64,000 bases of DNA from Lenzites betulinus (lineage: Eukaryota; Basidiomycota; Agaricomycetes; Polyporales; Polyporaceae), in NCBI GenBank assembly GCA_022264855.1, contig JABYQU010000001.1:1984001-2048000 (forward strand), read 5' to 3'. The position numbers were made by a program, and so were the translations under genes. Positions 21,675 through 32,798 of the stretch are shown in pieces. Position 1 is the stretch's first letter; every line of letters begins with the position of its first letter. The notes beneath the pieces are model-generated. The model made no database searches, was not told the origin of the DNA, and worked only from the letters and a program-made list of their open reading frames with translations.

Positions 21675-23098
21675 CTGGCAAGCGATGTCAGCGTTGTGCG
21701 TCGTGCGCGCATCGAGAAGTCTGAACTCCACACACATACCTGGGATTTCCCCGCTGCGCAGTGTGTCCTGCGGGCCGCGGGCCGTTACGATACAACGTGG
21801 ACAGTCCGCTGGGGTGCGTGTGCGGGATGCGGCGCGCGGACACTGCGGGCTCGCATCAGCGAGGGCGTCCAAGAGCGACTGAAGGAGGCAATACACGTAC
21901 CTACGAAGCAGTCATTCGAGGACCCGAACGACGCTCTGCGCGCCCCGAGCGCGAGCGCGTCCCGCTGCGTGCCGTCCCCAGCCACGAGCTCCGCGCTCCG
22001 CCCTCGGGGAGATGGATCTCGGTGTCCACCCGTCGCTCGCGTGGCCCGCAGACGTCAGACCCGCCCCCCGTCGCGTGCGTCGTGTGGTGTGCCCCGCGAC
22101 CCGCCCCGCTGGTCCCGCCGACGTCGGGCGCGATCCGAGTCTTGACGCCGTCAGGCCGTCTCCCCGGGGAGTGCGCGCGCTCCGCCTGTGCGCTCCAGAC
22201 GGCCGGTGCGACGTGCGCTTCCCTTTCAGAATCCGGCATCGTGCGCTGGGCGCTGGGCTGCTGTTCGCGCCGCGCAGGCGCGCGGGTTCCTGTCGGGTGG
22301 GTGGGTGCTCCGAGGGTGTAGACGGCGTGCGGGAGGGTTGCCGTTCATCGTTTGTTGCGGCGGGCCTGTGCGCGCAGCGGGCTCCTCGTCTGCGCCCGGG
22401 CGAACGCCAGGTGCGACCCATCGAGCGCGGACCATGGGTCCGTCGCCGGATTGTGTGGTTGCCCCCCTAGCAAGGTGCCCCCGCCGCGCGCCGACTGCCG
22501 CCGTCTCGCTGCGATGCATGCCGCGCGCCCCGCCGCAAGTTGCCCGCCGTGGCCCTGACGTTCGCGCATCGATTCGCATGGGGCGCGTGCACGAGGCCCG
22601 GTCGGCGGGCGGGCACCGTTGACGTCGCTAGGCTCGGATCGCGAGCGCGCCGGGGGGCCGTCTGGTCGTGAGCGAGTATTCCCCGACGCGTTCTGGAGCG
22701 CGTCCCGTGGCCCGTGCATGGTGCTCTACAGTGGTCTGGCGTCGTGGTCGTCGTTTGAGGCGGCGAGGACGGGGTATGTGCACGCAGGACGAGCGCACTT
22801 GGAGCTCGAGGCGGGCCGCGCTGGACTTTGTGTGCACTACGGTGTGTGTGCGCAGGCGCACCTGTTCGCTTTCGAGCTCGGAATCGAGTGCGCTAACTGA
22901 CGGAGGAAAAATTCGTCGACAGTTCGGGAAAGCGACGCACCTTTCTTGCACGCGTGAACACAGTACAGGGTCGCGCAGCGTCCTCCGTGCGCCCGGCGAG
23001 TGCGAATGTGCGCGAGGCACACGGACGACGGCGGCGAATCTCTCCCCGATGCACGGCGTCTTGCTCGGCGGAGGAGGGTGAGCCGAGCCCGTCCGAGC

Positions 23099-23150
23099 AG
23101 CAGCAGCGCGCGGGGATGCTGATAACAGTGCATCCCCGCGCGCTGCTGCT
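23099..23150. repeat. Perfect 21-bp inverted repeat, unit 3
   Basis: The arms at 23099-23119 and 23130-23150 are identical in stem and loop to units 1 and 2 although the flanks carry substitutions. Confidence 0.85.
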
Positions 23151-23280
23151 CTTGCTCACCCCCCTTTGTCGCTCTGTGAGGGCTCGCCGCCCTCGTCGTC
23201 TCCCGTCCCTGCGACGCCGTCCGCGCCCCTCTTGCGCTCACGTGCGATCGCTGCCGACAGCCCGACACACTGTACGCGTC

Positions 23281-23706
23281 ATGTGTGTCGGCCTGCCGCA
23301 CAGTGCGCGACGCTCGGGGCACCCCATCGAGCACGGCGTGCGGCCACTGGGGACGCCTGCAAGCGCACGCTGTGCGCCGAGGTACGTCTCTGCCAGTCGG
23401 AGGAATGCACTTACCTGTTTGTTCTAGTACAGCCCGAGTGTACGCGCATGGACGCACCTTTTCTCTTTCGGTTGCGGACTCAATAGACGAGGACGCGAAG
23501 TGCTGCTGGACTGTGCACACGGGTAAGTTGCTTCATCTCGCCAAGCACTGACCTTGCTAACGTCGTTCGATGCCGCAGGCCACTCTGCACTGCGAGGCGG
23601 TCTCGCAGCAGCACTGGCAGTGAGCGAGAAGCCATCGGAGGCCGTCGCTCTGCAGCGTGGATGGTGGATTGCGGGAGAGACGGACAGTGTCCGAAGCGGA
23701 CAATAA
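23281..23706 (+). CDS. Small spliced gene, unit 3
   Basis: Exons 23281-23381, 23428-23522 and 23579-23706 encode 107 residues. It differs from unit 1 by silent changes at six codons (for example TCG to TCA, AAA to AAG, GGC to GGA), three replacements, and a TAA instead of TAG stop. Both introns are intact. Confidence 0.55.
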
Positions 23707-24265
23707 TACTGCGTGTACTCTATGTACTTACCTTCCATGCTTGTCCTTGTACGAGAGTGTGGAGGCACGGGAGACACCCGCAGGCGTGAGTACGTCGCGA
23801 GGCTGCTAGGGACGCCGAGAGGAGCACCGGGGACGCGCAAGGGAAGGTCGGGACAGGGAGGGGAGCACAGGCGAGGACGGGAGGAGGCGGACGGCGCAGC
23901 TGAAGCGCTGAAGAAGGACAAGAGGGCTTGCGTGCGAGGCCTGCGCGCACTCGTCGCAGCCTTTGGCCTGGCTTGGCGGATGCGCGCCCTCGCTCGGGCC
24001 GAGCGCTGGCAGATTGAGGACGTAGACAGAGCAGGACGGCGAGCGAGCGAAGGCGACGACGTCATCGCGCGTGCGCCGATCGCGCGCAGGCGCCCGCGGG
24101 CGAGTGCATGTCCGACGTCGTTATCGACCCGGTGCGATCTCGCTCTCGCCCGGCACGCATCGGGGCGCAGGATGCGCCCCGTCGTGTTGCAAGCTGCATG
24201 CGCCCAGATCGTCCGCGGCCGCACCGCTGCCACATGCCATGCCCGCGGCGTGCGCGTCTCATCGA

Positions 24266-24369
24266 GACGCTCCGTCCCCACCGCAGCCGCGTCATCCCGG
24301 CCCATCCTTGCAGCGCGAGCACGCACGTACGCACCACCGCCATCCCGTACGCTCGGCGCTCGACGTCGG
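24266..24369 (+). repeat. Displaced hsp9 upstream fragment, unit 3/4 junction
   Basis: The same fragment as at 9137-9238, with a 3-bp insertion. After the fusion point unit 4 reads ...GGGAAGTACAGTGGCTTTGG, lacking about 17 bp found in the other units. Confidence 0.75.
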
Positions 24370-24388
24370 ACTTCCCGCTGAATCGGGA

Positions 24389-26336
24389 AGTACAGTGGCT
24401 TTGGCGCTTGTGCAGAGCTCAACTTAACTTCGACTGCCACCACCACCTGGACCAGCATCGTGCTGTTTGTGCTCCGGAATTGAGGTTTACTCGACAGTAT
24501 GTCGCTGTCGACTACTACCACAGCTACCTACGATTTGGCCAAGTATTCCCGCTCGTACAACCACACTCCGAGCGCCCAATCCGAAGGGTTGGGAGAGTTG
24601 CAATGGCAGCACTTTACTAACCCGGTCATCAGACTGACTATGGAGACACGAAAGGGCGCGAATGGACATCTGGAATCATACCGTCTCAAGATCACATGGA
24701 TGTTCAGCGCGGGGACGGATTCCATGGACGTCGACCAGCGCGAAGTTGTCTTCGTATGTCATTGGCCTCGTGTCCTGGAACTCCCTATATATGCGTATTG
24801 ATCGTTTCTTTGCGCATACAGGAGGATCTCGATCTGGTTGCGTATTCCTCCTTGCCCTCTCTGCAGGCGCCGCAAGGCATGCCCCTCAAAGCGGTTTATC
24901 AGGACGCGGTCGTCGGCATACGCTACCAGCATCCCCGCGTCTCACCCCCGGGAACAACACCGGTAGGCTATATGCGCCGATTTGACGTTGTCTGATATCT
25001 CACACGTGCAATAGAAATATCGTCGCTTTCAGATCGCGTTTGAAGGCGGGAATTCCGCGTTCACGTTCATCGAGTCAATCTGCTTCATATGCCCGTGCAA
25101 GGCCAACGCTCCTCCGCCTCCCCCTCGCGGCGCTCGGATCTCCGCGACGCAAGCTGGGGCTCCGGTTCAGGGCGGTTCTCAAGTGACTACAATGGCCGAT
25201 CCCTCCCCGGCTCGCTCTGCTGCTCGACCGGCTCACCGACAGACAATGTCTACTATGTCAGTAGAAGAACCTCCCTCTGCTATCCGGCACACGTATACGA
25301 CACTCGCTTCATCTGCTGCATCTGGTGCTGCTCCAACTTGGGACTCCTCTCAGCCGCTGTACCCGGCCCAAAGCCCCTACGAATATGTCCACGAGTACTC
25401 TCGCCCTTCGTCTGCCGTCGCCCATAATTCGTCTTCTTCGTCTTCCGGCCTGTCTTCTTCTGTCTCTGCTGCTGCTGTTCATTCTGGCCCTGCTGCTCCC
25501 GTCGTCGCCTCTACTGTTATGCCAAGTGTTTCAGCTCGTCCTAATGCCAGTGCGGCATTCATAGCCCGCCCTCCTCAGGTCCCGTCGTCAGCCGCTGCCC
25601 CCATAGCCCGCCCACCTCAAGTCCAGCCATCAACCGCTGCCCCAGCCCTCACACACAGCACCGACTCGAGCGACACATCGCTCCCCAGCTCTTCCTTCCC
25701 GCACTCGAGCTCCTCGCCCCCGCCCTTTGCTCACGCGTACGCAGCGCCCCGTCACAGTCTGCGCGCGAGCTCTCCGGATCTCATGCCCCCTCCCCCTATT
25801 CCCTCGAACATTTACAATCTGCTGAATGCCGCTAGTGCTACGTTGCCCGCTGCTGCCCCGGTTGCTGCCGCCACGGCGCCTGTTCCCCTGGCTGTCTCCC
25901 TCGAAGCTATAATCAACCCTACCGAGCCCGTTATCCCGCCCCAGGACGCCCTGCCACAAGGCCCGACACAAAGGGTGGACACGACGGCGGCGGACAAAGC
26001 CGCCGTGGCACTCACAGCGACCCTGCGGACGAGCGCAGAGCTGTGCGCGCTCCCGGCGGACGAGCTCGAGCAGCTCGTCGCGGAAGTCGTGCGGGAGGAC
26101 GGGTTCGCAGACCTCGTGCGTCATTTCTCCGTCTCTCTGTCCTTTTCGCTTGGTTTCTGGTGCTGTAGGATGTGCTGACAAGGGCGCGGCGCGGGTAGAT
26201 GAAGGCGTTGGACGGTATGTGGCGGGTGAAGGGGCTGGTCGGGGCTGTATGACGCTGTGTTACGATACCGTGCCTGTGGATTCGCAGTTGTTCCAATCGA
26301 TCGACGCTGACGCCCATTTCCTGCTCTTAAAAGTGG
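24389..26336 (+). repeat. Tandem array unit 4, truncated after the Rec114 gene
   Basis: Only the Rec114-like gene and about 85 bp of downstream sequence are present. Homology to the other units ends near 26336 (CTTAAAAGTGGTAG versus CTTATAAGTGGTCG). The array therefore ends about 170 bp before the LINE insertion point. Confidence 0.9.
24499..26252 (+). CDS. rec114: Rec114-like meiotic recombination protein, copy 4
   Basis: Exons 24499-24753, 24822-24962, 25015-26115 and 26199-26252 give 516 residues. Rec114 works with Mei4 and Mer2 to activate Spo11 and start meiotic double-strand breaks on chromosome axes. Three features match the family: an N-terminal PH-like region (LAKYSRSYN, HLESYRLKITWMF, GMPLKAVYQDAVVGIRY, YRRFQIAFEGG); a low-complexity middle; and a short C-terminal helical segment (ALPADELEQLVAEVVREDGF, then MKALDGMWRVKGLVGAV), the part of Rec114 known to dimerise and bind Mei4. 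Length fits fungal Rec114. Splice phases are 0 throughout and the acceptor before YRRFQ is supported by a CTGAT branch. The assignment is from motif pattern, not a search. The presence of four copies is exceptional. Confidence 0.7.
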
Positions 26337-26506
26337 TAGTGCTATCATCAGAAGCGTTATTGCTGATTTCTGGGTTCAAGTGTAAAGTGTATACTTTACT
26401 TCACAACACCCGGGGCGCCAGAAAGGGGACGCTACATGTCGAATGGGGTGTCGGTAGTGCTCGATACGCAAAGCAGATCTCTCCGGGGTCAACATATAGT
26501 CGCGGG
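26337..26506. other. Unassigned spacer and LINE 5' target duplication
   Basis: About 150 bp without recognisable coding content separates the end of array unit 4 from the retrotransposon. Positions 26491-26506 (AACATATAGTCGCGGG) are the left copy of the target-site duplication; the right copy is at 39842-39857. Confidence 0.8.
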
Positions 26507-27295
26507 AGGCTCCTCTTCCACGCACCACCATCTGGTCGCACTTTTCCCACGGTCCGAGCTTGAGCCAGCTCACCGTGGGGGCCACGCTGGTACCTTAACC
26601 AGTCGAATACTATCGAAACATAAGAGTCCAAACAAGCCTGTGACGTGGAGAACCAACCAAGAAGGAAAAGAAAAAGGAAGCCCCCCCCAAATAGACATGA
26701 AGCAGAACAAAATACCAAACAAAGGGCGATGGGGCCACGAAGTAAACAAACATGACTCCAGACAACGAACAATCCGCAACATGCTGGGAATAGCTGAGAC
26801 ATAAGAAGGGGGCATGCACCCAAGACGTCCTAAGGTGCAGAACGAAAAGAAATAGCGGCAGACGAGCCTAGAGTGGAATGACAGCCAGGCAGCTGGCCCC
26901 CGCTCCCAGGAGCCTGCTCCCAGGAGCGCACCCCCAGGGGTCTAATGTCTTCTATCCTGTGAAAGTGAAACAACGCCACCCCCCCCAATCTGAACGAGAC
27001 AATACTGCTCTCCCAGCGAAGCAGACGAGGCACTCAGTAGCCTGCACTGACGTGACAGACAAGGGCGCCTACAAACTAAGATAAGATAAGATAACGCCTG
27101 ACTACACAAGCCATAAAAGGAAACCGCGCCCAGATAACAGACGTCGCAAAAGACGGGGAAGTGCACCCATTAGACAACAAATGCACGTAAAACAAACGAG
27201 GCATGTCGGTGCCAATAAAATACACAAGTAGAGAGTACTACCGGATATGACACCACCAAAGTAAACGAGACCCGATAGATACAAAATAATAGAAC

Positions 27296-27303
<8 letters not shown>

Positions 27304-27332
<29 letters not shown>
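27304..27332. repeat. (TA)n microsatellite in LINE 5' region
   Basis: About fourteen uninterrupted TA dinucleotides lie within the long leader of the retrotransposon. Confidence 0.9.
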
Positions 27333-27334
<2 letters not shown>

Positions 27335-27552
27335 CCAAAACGAACGACACGAAATGCAGCCTGCCCAGGCCTTAAAGAAACCAGCCCACCAGCAGATGCG
27401 ACGATTACCACAAACCATAAAACACCATTCCCACCATGGCCCAACCACAACACTCAAGTATACTATTGTGAGGATGTGGAGGAAATGCCTCAAGAGCAAC
27501 TTTCTGAGCTATAAACCTGAGCACCACAACCAAGGGACACAGCGCACAATAT

Positions 27553-27617
27553 GGCGACGACGCGGGGCGACGACGTGGGGCGACGACATGGGGCGACGAC
27601 GCGGGGCGACGACGCGG
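27553..27617. repeat. 13-bp minisatellite x5 in LINE 5' region
   Basis: Five tandem units of GGCGACGACGCGG, with T or A variants at the eleventh and tenth positions, occupy 65 bp. Such leader repeats are common in LINE promoters. Whether this one has that role is not known. Confidence 0.9.
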
Positions 27618-27935
27618 GGACTGCATGCTAAGCACAAACAATATATACAGGAGGACAACACAAAGAGATTACCAAGAGAACAAATAGATTTCCAACTGAG
27701 AACCCAGCAAACAGTCCACCTAGAGTAAAGAGAGAGTAAACTCACAACATCACACCAATGATAACACCAAAAGACACAACTGGAACACCAACTGCATAAT
27801 ATACACATGACATTATCACAAAGAAGGAAGGGAACCAGGCTGACACAGCTGATAAGACCAGAGAAGCGAACACACCCAATTTTATAAAGTGTGCGACGCC
27901 TGACAGGCCCACGTACCCCCATCCACCCAACCACC

Positions 27936-28430
27936 ATGTACGCAATCCCTCTCCACGCCATTAAAAGGGGCGCAGCCCCCTCCCTCCATCCGCCGGCCCT
28001 CAGACAACAATATAATATCTGGCTGGACGTCGTAATCACCCCCGAAACACCGATATCTATCGGCGCAGTGGTCAAAATCATCAGATTAAAGCCGACGAAT
28101 CGCAACACGTACGACGACGCCCCCACGAGATACACAGCAGAAACAACCGGGGTCGAAGGGAGAGTTCTGGAGATGAGAATGGTAGAGGCAGAAGTACTGG
28201 AACTCCTGGTCAGCAACGACAACAAAAGATCATCGATCGACTTCGCACACCTTGCGATCAAGTACGCCCCCGGCTTAACCGTTAAGATGGGATGGACGAC
28301 GAGACTCCGCCTAGCGATACTATCAAGCATGCTGAACTCCGCAAGAACAATCCCGCTCGGAAGCAGAGAGATGGTAGAGGAGGAGGATGTGGGATCGGAA
28401 GAGGAGAGCGATGGGATGAGTCAAGATTAA
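27936..28430 (+). CDS. LINE small leader ORF
   Basis: The ATG in a CCACCATGT context opens 164 codons. The peptide (MYAIPLHAIKRGAAPSLHPP start) has an ordered middle with IWLDVVITPETPISIGAVVK, RVLEMRMVEAEVLELLVS and FAHLAIKYAPGLTVKMGW, and an acidic end. I recognise no domain. It is the first ORF after about 1.4 kb of leader. It could be a true extra LINE protein or a remnant. Confidence 0.45.
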   Translation: MYAIPLHAIKRGAAPSLHPPALRQQYNIWLDVVITPETPISIGAVVKIIRLKPTNRNTYDDAPTRYTAETTGVEGRVLEMRMVEAEVLELLVSNDNKRSSIDFAHLAIKYAPGLTVKMGWTTRLRLAILSSMLNSARTIPLGSREMVEEEDVGSEEESDGMSQD

Positions 28431-29373
28431 AAAGATGAGGAAGAAGGAACTCACGGAAGATATCGGACGGACCTCGAAGTACATGTAGACTCGGCTACCG
28501 ACCCGCCATCGGAACACCACGGTGGGACATAGCCCCCGGCTAGAGACACGGTACCTATAGCCCAGATAAGACTAGAATCAGACCCACACACGCAACCGAA
28601 AGAACAAATCTAGACTCACAATAGTCGACACCCCGAAGCCAAACGCACCGACAGTACGAAATGAACTGCCAGAACGTCCGTCGACCGGGCCACAGTATAC
28701 GCCCGGTACCGGCAGAGATAACGGCGAACAGCAGCCGATAGCGACCTAACAGCAACTCCCACAAGATGAGAAACAAGACGCGATCCCAGTACATAGATCA
28801 CCGCGCATCCCACCTCCCGCACAATCCGAAACAGCGGGAACAAAAGAAATCAGCCTCCTAGAGACTAACACTAGACACAAATATATGTTAGCGGAGCATA
28901 AGGACTGAGTAAGATAAAGACTCTCACAACAAACACCATAGCGCGCCTTCTGAGCCAGACAAGCCAGCGCAGAGTACACATGTACGCCCCAACCACTGAT
29001 CTTGAGATCAAACAAACAGCAGGACAATCAACGGAACAAAAGAAGGAATCGATGACGTACAATCAGTTCCGGACCGGAAACGGCCGCACACACCACCAGC
29101 GGTCAAACGTCCAAACAACCACATACGCCCTCCAGTATCCAACCAGTATCCAACTCCCAACTCGATCCCCTAGCCCTACACTGCGACAGGAAGTAGACTC
29201 GCAGAAATGGCCAACGTAGATGGTGCCGAACATCGCTGCACGCGAGAAGCGACCTGGCGCCGACGAATACATCGACCCCCCAGTCGCTCTACCCCCCCCG
29301 CCCCAGCTACCACGCCCGCGAAGCCCCGACGCACCGCCGTACGAGCCTAGAGCTCGCCTGAAGACGTAGAAGG

Positions 29374-30096
29374 ATGGAAGCACTAGCGGGAGAAGGAAAC
29401 AGTGAAGGGCCGATGACGAAAAGGGACGGACTGGTGAGCCACAAAGTGTGCCCGCCCCCCTCGTCTCCCCCACAGTCCCCGATCTCGAACCCACCATCGT
29501 CCGGCGCTGGCACCCCCCCAACCCATGACCAGTCGCTGAGAAACAAATGGTGGTACCTCCGAAAGCCCCAGCGGGCATACCCTGCACGAGGGTCCGAGGA
29601 GGATGCAGTCGACACAGAGAGCACGAAGGCCAATACCCCTTGGCGACGGCACGACGCGCAGAACCGCGGCAACCCACATGAGCACACCGCCCAACCCCAG
29701 GGCGCAAAAAGACAACGGTCGCCCTCCGACCAAGGAGAGTTGGAGCATGCGAGGATCAAGGCACGTAACGCCTCGACAAACATCGTCCCTCGGAGCTCCC
29801 CGCCCTCCCCCGGCCTACCGGAGGACCGCCGTCTGAACCCGAACATGATGAAACTCATACAAATCATACGAACCGCCCAACAAGCCCTAGCCACAGGAGG
29901 CGTAGCCATCACAATAGATTGCGACGGCGTCACATGGACTACCGGCGAAGCGTCAGGATGGAGTCGACCTGCTAGCGAGATAGGCGCAACACATGACGCC
30001 GCCCTCGACGATGACCTGGCTCGACTCACCGGAGCCCTAGAACTCGAAGCGACAGAAGTGCTGCAGCAGGAAAGAAAGGTATGCAGCCCTACCTAA
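29374..30096 (+). CDS. LINE basic/Pro-rich ORF, first set
   Basis: 240 codons from ATG at 29374. The N-terminal two thirds is Pro/Ser-rich and likely disordered. It includes AKRQRSPSDQGELEHARIKA, a possible nuclear-localisation cluster, followed by MMKLIQIIRTAQQALATGG, which could be helical. It ends 19 bp before the next ORF, in a different frame. It may be the detached N-terminal part of the gag-like protein, or an independent ORF. Its counterpart in the second set is at 32121-32747. Confidence 0.5.
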   Translation: MEALAGEGNSEGPMTKRDGLVSHKVCPPPSSPPQSPISNPPSSGAGTPPTHDQSLRNKWWYLRKPQRAYPARGSEEDAVDTESTKANTPWRRHDAQNRGNPHEHTAQPQGAKRQRSPSDQGELEHARIKARNASTNIVPRSSPPSPGLPEDRRLNPNMMKLIQIIRTAQQALATGGVAITIDCDGVTWTTGEASGWSRPASEIGATHDAALDDDLARLTGALELEATEVLQQERKVCSPT

Positions 30097-30115
30097 GGAA
30101 AGGGGCAACGAGCTG

Positions 30116-31483
30116 ATGAACGCGACCAAGATTGCTCAAACGCGCGAAAGTGACGATCGCCCGCATACCCAAGACGAGACCCAACCCCACGCTGTAGAGC
30201 ACCATACGACACCTGGCCCGGACCCGCCGTGCCTTCCCCTAACAGGTGGTTGGAGCTACGACGACTATGACGCCCTCCCGGGCTACTACGATCTGCCCCA
30301 GGAGTGGCCTGACGCACGTTCCGACGGAGTAGGAGTAGCCGAGCCCACGGCCAGAAATGAGGAAGAGAAGAGTGCGTCCAACACACAGTACGCCAACACC
30401 GCCCGGGGACCCACCCCCGCGATCGACATACCCGACCTCCGGACGGAGCGCCGCAAAACCCCCTCGGCCACTACGAAAGTAAAGGGAAGAACGAGTCACA
30501 GAAGACGAAACGCCGGCACCACGGCAATCGAGGGAGTGGGGCGGCCAGCTGCGCCGGAAACCGACACACGACGGATGGAGAGGCTGCCGACGGAGTCGAG
30601 AGCCCAGTTCCTAACGAGAACAGGGAAACTCCGAGTAACAGCGCCGCCGGACGGAGGCTACCCGAAGATCCACTCATGTGACCCCTACGACGCCACGAGA
30701 CACATGCCCGAGGGACAACTAGCCCGCTTTCTCAAACTCCCTGAAGAGACGTCCTGCCTCATAGACGTCTTCGGACCACCGCCAAAAAACCAGGAGCAGG
30801 CGAATGAAATGAGCTCAAACCTCAGAGGAGCTCTACTGACCATAACGGGCGGCACGAGGATATGCGTCGACCCCCCGAGACTGAACGGCCCCTTCCCCGA
30901 GTGGGATCCTCCAACCGTATGGCGAGCAAGAAGACTACCCATGGGATCGCCTGCGGACATGCGCGCCCAACAATGGTGGGACACAACCATCGTATCCTTC
31001 CGAGTCCTGGAGACCCTCCCCTCCCCGCCATGCTTCCTGTTCGCGATCGCCGGCCTACAGGTCCTGGCCGGAGACGCCATACGTCACGAGCTCGCGGAAT
31101 CAATGAGGACTGGGCCCGCGGCGAGCCTAACGGTGGGCCTCATGGCACAAGACCCCCTCTCCACCTTCTTCCTCGCTGATGGCGCAAACAAAATCGCGAA
31201 CTCGATACTCGTCACAATCGTAGACATGAAGAGGGCAAACCAAGCGCACGAAGAAGAAAAAATGGCGCTAATATACTGTGACCCTCCCACCGCCGACTGC
31301 GACCTCTGGTTGAAATGGAGAGACGGCATAGCATCGGTAAAGCTCAAGTCAGCTATAGGACCGCCACGAACGGACATTAGATGCGTTGGATGCCATGGGT
31401 CGGACCACTTCATGCCGGATTGTCAATACGATAGACGTCGCTATCCCAGTTGGAAGGGCTCTCTACATGTACGAAAATGTTAA
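30116..31483 (+). CDS. LINE gag-like ORF1, first copy
   Basis: 455 codons. The N-terminal half is charged and disordered. The C-terminal half contains PSPPCFLFAIAGLQVLAGDA, MALIYCDPPTADCDLWLKWR and a CVGCHGSDHFMPDC zinc knuckle (CX2CX4HX4C), near residues 428-441. Proteins of this type coat LINE RNA and form the ribonucleoprotein that carries the reverse transcriptase to DNA. The domain order is the same as in the ORF at 32799-34151, but the two are strongly diverged, so this is not a recent duplication. Confidence 0.7.
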   Translation: MNATKIAQTRESDDRPHTQDETQPHAVEHHTTPGPDPPCLPLTGGWSYDDYDALPGYYDLPQEWPDARSDGVGVAEPTARNEEEKSASNTQYANTARGPTPAIDIPDLRTERRKTPSATTKVKGRTSHRRRNAGTTAIEGVGRPAAPETDTRRMERLPTESRAQFLTRTGKLRVTAPPDGGYPKIHSCDPYDATRHMPEGQLARFLKLPEETSCLIDVFGPPPKNQEQANEMSSNLRGALLTITGGTRICVDPPRLNGPFPEWDPPTVWRARRLPMGSPADMRAQQWWDTTIVSFRVLETLPSPPCFLFAIAGLQVLAGDAIRHELAESMRTGPAASLTVGLMAQDPLSTFFLADGANKIANSILVTIVDMKRANQAHEEEKMALIYCDPPTADCDLWLKWRDGIASVKLKSAIGPPRTDIRCVGCHGSDHFMPDCQYDRRRYPSWKGSLHVRKC

Positions 31484-32120
31484 AATATATCCCAACCCGC
31501 TCATGATAGAACCAGCGACACGCGCCCCCCCCCGGACGATCACACTTCCCAAGCAGCAGCACTCCACACAAATTGACCCGCAGCAGCGAGCATCACGCAG
31601 AACAATACGATAAATGACACGTACGCCGAAGCGCGTACAAAGAAAACGCGAGACAAACGCGCACAGCAAACAGCAGGTACGGCGAGCGCGCGCAAGTGCA
31701 ACAGAGACGCCCCACTGAACAGCATGCATGGTAGATCGTGACTGCGGCCACAGACAAACGCCCCCCAAGCAAGTACTTAAGGGACGAACGAAACGAACCA
31801 ACACCCAACAACAGCGAACAGAACCCCGAACGAGCACCCCGAACAGTCACCAATGGCCCCGCAGAACACCGCCCTCCCCAAAGGCGACCAACGCACAACA
31901 GACAAACCAACATATGCACAGATCGTAGCTTCCCCCCCGCGCACGCCTACCCCCCCCTCACCTGCCCGCGAACACGCGGCAAAAGAAGTGCACACCGGAA
32001 CCGAGGAGGGTGAGCACCCACACGCATTGCTAAGCAGCGTTCTAACTAGCAACAGACGAACACGAAAACACGCTCACGTCTGCGCGGACTCCGCCGCCCC
32101 AACCGCTACCAGGCCACACA
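31484..32120. other. Spacer between the two LINE gag-like sets
   Basis: About 640 bp without a convincing ORF on either strand. Short fr​ames (up to about 100 codons) overlap in several phases. If the element arose by fusion of two LINEs, the junction should lie here. I see no poly(A) run or direct repeat marking one. Confidence 0.5.
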
Positions 32121-32747
32121 ATGAGGTACTCACAGTACTCGCCGATCGACGGTGAGCCGAACCAAGGAGACGAAACGTCCATCACCTCGGATGAAAGACG
32201 CAGAAGGCTGGGGGAAGAAGAAGACGAGATCAGACAGTACGACCACCCCACACTGGAAGACTGGAAAAATCTATCAATCCACGGAAACGACAGCATGTCC
32301 TCTGAAATGGTCAAAGACTGTCTGGGCGAAACTCTTGCGCACTTCGGAGGCGACATCGAGCAACACGTCACTGACGGAATCGATCGCCACGGCAACCACC
32401 TCCCCGAGTACGAACGTCTGCAGGAAGAGGAGAGGAGCCGCAAGAGGCAACGAACGGACTCCACTGAACACAAAGAGCCCAAGAAGATATCAATAAGATT
32501 TCGGAAATACAGACCCCTCCCACTTAACGCCACGTCTACACCGGTGAACCCTCTCGAGAAAGTCAAGGGATGGATGAACGTAACAGGATCCCCCCCCTCG
32601 CCATCACCAGATCCGAAACCCAAAACCCAGAAAACACCGCAATGGTACCAATACCCTCTCGCTACGAGTACTACAGGAGGAGAATCAGAGACCAACAGTA
32701 GAAGCATGGTGAGACGACATTACCCCGCGCGGTCAGACCCTGACTAA
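32121..32747 (+). CDS. LINE acidic/basic ORF, second set
   Basis: 208 codons beginning MRYSQYSPIDGEPNQGDETS. An acidic-helical region (DERRRRLGEEEDEIRQYD) precedes RSRKRQRTDSTEHKEPKK, a strong nuclear-localisation-type cluster, and the end is Pro/Ser/Thr-rich. It stands in the same position before its gag-like ORF as 29374-30096 does in the first set. No domain is recognised. Confidence 0.5.
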   Translation: MRYSQYSPIDGEPNQGDETSITSDERRRRLGEEEDEIRQYDHPTLEDWKNLSIHGNDSMSSEMVKDCLGETLAHFGGDIEQHVTDGIDRHGNHLPEYERLQEEERSRKRQRTDSTEHKEPKKISIRFRKYRPLPLNATSTPVNPLEKVKGWMNVTGSPPSPSPDPKPKTQKTPQWYQYPLATSTTGGESETNSRSMVRRHYPARSDPD

Positions 32748-32798
32748 CTGCGCGGCCAGCACGCTGCGCCACGAGACCCTCCCCTGACAGCGCCGAGC

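Larger units (their letters stand above)
16800..24388 (+). repeat. Tandem array unit 3 (7589 bp)
   Basis: The most diverged full unit: scattered substitutions and small indels compared with units 1 and 2, plus an insertion around 23993-24040 that accounts for its greater length. It carries an intact Rec114-like gene and both body genes. Confidence 0.93.

Noticed and set aside
27541..27620. CRISPR-like spacing of the GGCGACGACGCGG repeats
   Set aside because: The units are directly abutting without spacers, and the host is a eukaryote; it is a minisatellite.
30471..31103. Minus-strand ORFs within the LINE
   Set aside because: They overlap the gag-like ORF with its zinc knuckle and show no domain of their own.
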